DNA of 64,000 nucleotides from Anseranas semipalmata. Taxonomy: Eukaryota > Chordata > Aves > Anseriformes > Anseranatidae. The notes beneath the pieces were generated by a model. The model worked only from the letters and a program-made list of their open reading frames with translations, was not told the DNA's origin and ran no database searches. Location of the stretch: the NCBI GenBank assembly GCA_013399115.1, contig VXAA01006455.1, positions 400,177 through 464,176 of the forward strand, written 5' to 3'. The position numbers were made by a program, and so were the translations under genes. Numbering within the stretch: position 1 is the first letter of the stretch; every line of letters starts with the position of its first letter. Below, one piece after another: positions 60,211 through 64,000 of this stretch.

Positions 60211-62813
60211 AAAAAGAATTACTGCTGAAATATATTGGAGATAAAGAAAGAAAAAAAGGATATTTCATAATGTTTTCCATTTGTGAATGAGTGCGAAGGT
60301 TTAAGGATGGTAAGATGTAGGTAGGAAAGGGTAGGAAAACGTATCTGATCCACATTCTATAATGTTTGTATAAATTAAGAGTGTTACGGGATATAAAAGT
60401 TCTATATTTAATAATTCATATAAACATATTGAGAGCAATGACAGAAAGATTTGAGAAGCAGAATAAGGTCACATTTAGAGGCTATCTCATTCCCTGCAAT
60501 CTAACTGTGCTGGAGTTTCTTTTCTGAAGACTATGAGATCCACCCAACAATACCAATAATTGTGCCCTGTGTTTACTGGACTCTACTCTGAATGAGTTGA
60601 AGATAGAGATGGTCAAAATGCATATTAATGACTTGAAAAACAAAATATGGCTCTAATTCAACCACTCAAACACCTCCATTGCTGCTCTCTACTTGTGCAA
60701 TTCAAAACTTGGGTAATAGCAGAGGACAGTATGCTGAGCAAGTTCTCAACACTCATCTAGTCCTGACCTTAAGATGATACGCGGGTAGTCTTTGATCTGC
60801 AAGAAGCTGGACCTTTTTCCTAAATAGTGGTAGGGATTTTTTTCTTCATACTATGGACAAAAGGAGCAATCATTCCTCAGGACTCCCTTTCTTGGAACCT
60901 GCAAAGCAAGAGCAGTGAAGACTTGTCGCTCTCTGCCCATCTTTCTAGATCTCCCAAAAGAATGTTCTCTACTTAAATATGCAAAGGTTTGCAGATTTAA
61001 CTGCAAGAAACATCTCAATATGAACATAATCAGACAACAGAGCAGAGAGATGTTCATTTATTATGAAAAAGGAGCTGGAAGGAAAAAGCACCATACATAT
61101 TCCTGTTGCATATTTTGAGATTAACCAAGTAGAACTTACTCTTGCATTCAGGTGTTGCAAAACGCGGTGAAAGGTGACATAGGCAGCATATCAACTATAA
61201 TGTCAGGACAGGCAGTTAACTCGGTCCCTTTTTATTAAGATAATAATCATTGGTAAATAGTATTAGTTGACTTCTGGCACAACAGAACTGCATTTCCAAA
61301 TTGTACAGTCTTAGGAAGGAACTGATATGAAGCTCCAGTTATTAGCACAATTAATACACAGGGAAGAACACAGAATTCATTAGATTTAATATGGATTACA
61401 GAATTAGATATTAATAGGAAAAATTTGGATTTTTATATTTCTGTGAGATTAATTAACACACTGGTAATACTTATCATGAAGCATACAGTTACTGGTTTTA
61501 TATATGTATGGATGTATCTGTACGGAACATAAAATTATTATGAAAGTGTTCTGAACTTAGAGCAGGCTTCCATATAGGCAGATAAAATAATTGTTTAGTA
61601 CTTCAAAATAGATGTATAATTGCTAGGCAAAATGGTTTTCACATATCCACACCAGTACTGTCAATTAAATATTACCTTACTATAATTTCACATACAGCCT
61701 GCAACATTCTTCATTCTGTTTAGCACCCAGCTGAACACTCCCTGATGAAAAGGTGTGCTGTTTTGTTGCTACTCTCTTCAGTTACCTATTGTTCTCTGGT
61801 CTTTGGCTAGAGGGACATGTTTAGCAACAGGGCAGTTTGCTCTCTGATTAGGCACCTGAACAGTTATGAGTGTATACCTGAGATTCCTTAGAATAATCAG
61901 GCATCGCCCTATAGAGAAGCACCACTGATGGATGGAACCTGGCCAATGGAATTAAAAATATATTTTCATTGTCTTATTGCTCTGTGAAAAAAAGACATTT
62001 GGTGGAAAAGTTTAAGCTAAACTATGAATTTTCTTGGGAGGATGAAAAATCCATTTCAATTTTCACAGTACACCCAACAGATGTGTTTGATACCAGGCAA
62101 GACCAGGGAAGTTCTGCCCCGGTGCTGCAGAAGCATCATGGCCCTGGCTGGACAAGTCCCGACCCTGCTGGGAACACAGGTGACAGCCCCTGGCAGCATG
62201 TACAGGAGAGAGACCCAAAGCATTGCATTCAGATTCACAGCAGCGGAAGCCTTTCCCCAAACAGCATCCTCATTGCCAAGGGGCATGCTGCGTTCAGAGG
62301 AACATTAGGGGAACTGACATGGCACCTACAAATGGACACTGAGGACTTTGCTGGTTGTGTGACCTACTTGAAGTTTGTCTGACACACACAGAAATTATTT
62401 CTGGTGAAGGAACCCACAAAGTACTGCAACCAAATGTAGCTCAAGACAGCAAAAGCCACCAATTATAATGCCATTACACAACACATAGACATCTAAAATG
62501 GCAGAAGTCACCTTACAAGAGAAAAGAAAATCTGTTATCAGTTTAGCAGGCTTGTTTTATATTCTGTATGGTGCAAAGATCCTAAGGGTTACCAACTCAC
62601 ATCCTCACTTTTTCTGTAAAACACACTCCACAGTAAACAGCCTCAACTCCTGACTGAAAAAAACGTGGGAGGGTTTCACAAAGCTCACTGGAGCAAAACA
62701 CTGTAGCCTGCCAAGAGGTTCTCTTTCACAGACCTGCATTTTCAGTCAAATCTTATTCAGCTTTGGTCTTCCACCAGCCCCTCTTTCACATCAGTATGTG
62801 TATGAATATGCGC

Positions 62814-62832
62814 ACATATATATATATACACA
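62814..62832. repeat. (TA)n microsatellite with CA flanks
   Basis: A short run of alternating TA with CA-containing edges. Confidence 0.75.
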
Positions 62833-63559
62833 GAACTACAGCACAGTTACCCTCAGTCCCCTTTTGCACAAGGACAACTATCTATCACCACTTCAGAAAT
62901 GCCTGTACATAAAAGGTGAGCAGGATTAGGAGATGCATGTCAGTGCCGTCTGACTGAGTACACAGAGCTCCTAGCACACTCTCTCTGTCTTTCTGCAGAA
63001 ATGCAGCTATTTCTGTAACACCATACCTTTGGAAACATTTTTTTTCCCATGCAGTATATGCCAATTGGGTAGTAGATCTGGATACTGCATCTAATTCCTG
63101 CCCTCTTGCACAGGCATGTAACTTCAAAGCACATCACAGGGAGCCTGTGAAAATCTTTGTTTGCAACAGAGGGGAAACGCGGTCTAGAAGCACAAAAGAT
63201 TCTGCTACCCTGTTTATAGCTGGAGGCAGAAATGAAAATTTTGTTCAGTTCTTAAAAGTCTGCATCAGGAAGCTTCAGGTCCTACTGGCAGAGAGACGAT
63301 GAGGTGCTTTTAGTAGCTCATGTTGCAAGTGGCTCCCCTCATTTGCTCTCCAGCTCTCTCCGAGTTGAGCAGCGCAGGCGCCTACTGCAGCCTGAGCTGC
63401 CCTAAGGGACTGGCACACACGGCACAGGAGCTATGGGAGATCCTTGTCCTCTGGAGCTGCTGCTGAAGGCGGGCAGGACACCCAGGAGTGCCACAAGCTG
63501 TGAGAGCTGCCCATGTGAGAGCAGGACAGAGACCTCAATCAGTAAGAGCACCCACTCTT

Positions 63560-63672
63560 GCGGAGAGTGACAGAGCACTGGCACAGCCTGCTCAGAGAAT
63601 CTCCCTCCTTGATCTTCAAAGGCCACCTGTACACAGTCCTTCCAACCCCAGCCATTCTGTGATTTTGTGAAT
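63560..63672 (+). mobile_element. CR1 LINE 3' tail, internally deleted
   Basis: 'gcactggcacagcctgctca' and 'gagaatctccctccttg' match the end of the CR1 unit, followed by 'tccttccaaccccagccatt' and 'ctgtgattttgtgaa', the CR1 3' tail. Compared with the usual CR1 layout, several tens of bases between the 'cctg.acac' block and 'ccttccaacc' appear to be missing. It is an old, diverged copy in the KIF26B intron. Confidence 0.75.
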
Positions 63673-63757
63673 ACATTGTTCTTTCTCTTCTGAGCCCCAG
63701 AACCCCTTCACATCTTCTTCAGCTCCCAGTTTTTCCTTTTGTTCTGTTTACAGAGCC

Positions 63758-64000
63758 AGAGCAACTGACATTATCTACCTGGACTTGTGCAAAGCGTCTG
63801 ATGCTGTCCCCCATTATATCCTTGTCTCTAAATTGGAGGGACATGGATTTGACAGATAGACCACTTGGTGGGTAAGGAATTAGCTGGATGGTCGCACTCA
63901 AAAGAGTTGTGGTTAATGGCTCAATGTCCAAGTGGAGATCAGTAACAAGTGGTATTCCTCAGGGTCAGTGCTGGGGCCGGCACTGCTTAACATCTTTGTC
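63758..64000 (+). mobile_element. CR1 LINE ORF2 fragment (reverse transcriptase, decayed)
   Basis: The reading frame fragments D-I-I-Y-L-D-L-C-K-A-S-D-A-V-P-H and later G-S-V-L-G-P-A-L-L-N-I-F-V are the recognisable reverse-transcriptase motifs of CR1 ORF2. Between them lie in-frame stops (for example TAG at about 63858) and at least two frame changes, so the copy is dead. It runs past the right edge, and its further extent cannot be seen. It is in the same orientation as the CR1 tail 90 bp to its left and antisense to KIF26B. Confidence 0.88.

Larger units (their letters stand above)
44160..64000 (-). other. KIF26B: KIF26B intron (at least 19.8 kb, continues past the window)
   Basis: The acceptor at the left end belongs to the last motor exon. 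A search by eye on the minus strand for the preceding motor exon, which should carry the L-I-D-L-G switch II-type motif, found no candidate, so the upstream exons probably lie outside. The intron contains CpG-rich patches (52.2-52.9 and 58.24-58.48 kb), a perfect hairpin at 47466-47493, a 16-bp palindrome at 54752-54767, weak ancient repeat fragments near 55.06, 56.27 and 60.17 kb, simple repeats, and CR1 fragments from 63.56 kb on. The rest shows nothing recognisable. Confidence 0.8.

Noticed and set aside
44160..64000. Search for the preceding KIF26B motor exon (L-I-D-L-G region)
   Set aside because: No matching minus-strand sequence with splice sites was found. It probably lies beyond the right edge.
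1..64000. CRISPR arrays, tRNA or rRNA genes, LTR retroviruses
   Set aside because: No regularly spaced repeats, no cloverleaf candidates and no paired LTRs or retroviral gene motifs were recognised.

Overview
The window looks like avian nuclear DNA (another sauropsid is possible but less likely). Evidence: split genes with GT-AG introns of 1 to more than 19 kb, modest GC content, few repeats, CR1 LINE copies as the only clear young transposon family, and a few worn ancient amniote repeats. Two protein genes are supported, arranged tail to tail. The order matches the known vertebrate neighbours SMYD3 and KIF26B. No bacterial-type genes, CRISPR arrays or tRNA/rRNA genes are seen.

Layout. 1-3448: last intron of SMYD3 (+ strand). 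3449-3550: last coding exon of SMYD3, followed by a 3' UTR that probably ends just after an AATAAA at 4349-4354. About 4.4 to 22.5 kb: space between the two convergent genes, with no supported gene. 23119-44159 (- strand): the last five coding exons of KIF26B, at 44159-43997, 42860-39425, 26800-26598, 25258-25108 and 23267-23119. Their reading frames and phases join exactly into a 1366-residue C-terminal part that ends ...DITSRRR-stop. From 44160 to the window end is a KIF26B intron of at least 19.8 kb. The upstream motor-domain exons were not found in it. It holds a CpG-rich patch near 52.2-52.9 kb, a smaller one near 58.3 kb, ancient repeat tails, and two CR1 fragments at the right edge.

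Function. KIF26B is an unconventional kinesin of the kinesin-11 family, known from work on kidney mesenchyme adhesion and Wnt5a-ROR signalling. Here one sees the end of its motor domain, one very large Ser-rich exon that is probably disordered, and a compact, strongly conserved C-terminal module. SMYD3 is a SET/MYND lysine methyltransferase; only its final helical segment is in view. The genes are neighbours, and nothing in the sequence shows that they act together. No new molecular system was recognised. The best leads are the intronic CpG-rich patch (a possible internal promoter), the conserved KIF26B C-terminal module, and several perfect hairpins and short tandem duplications.
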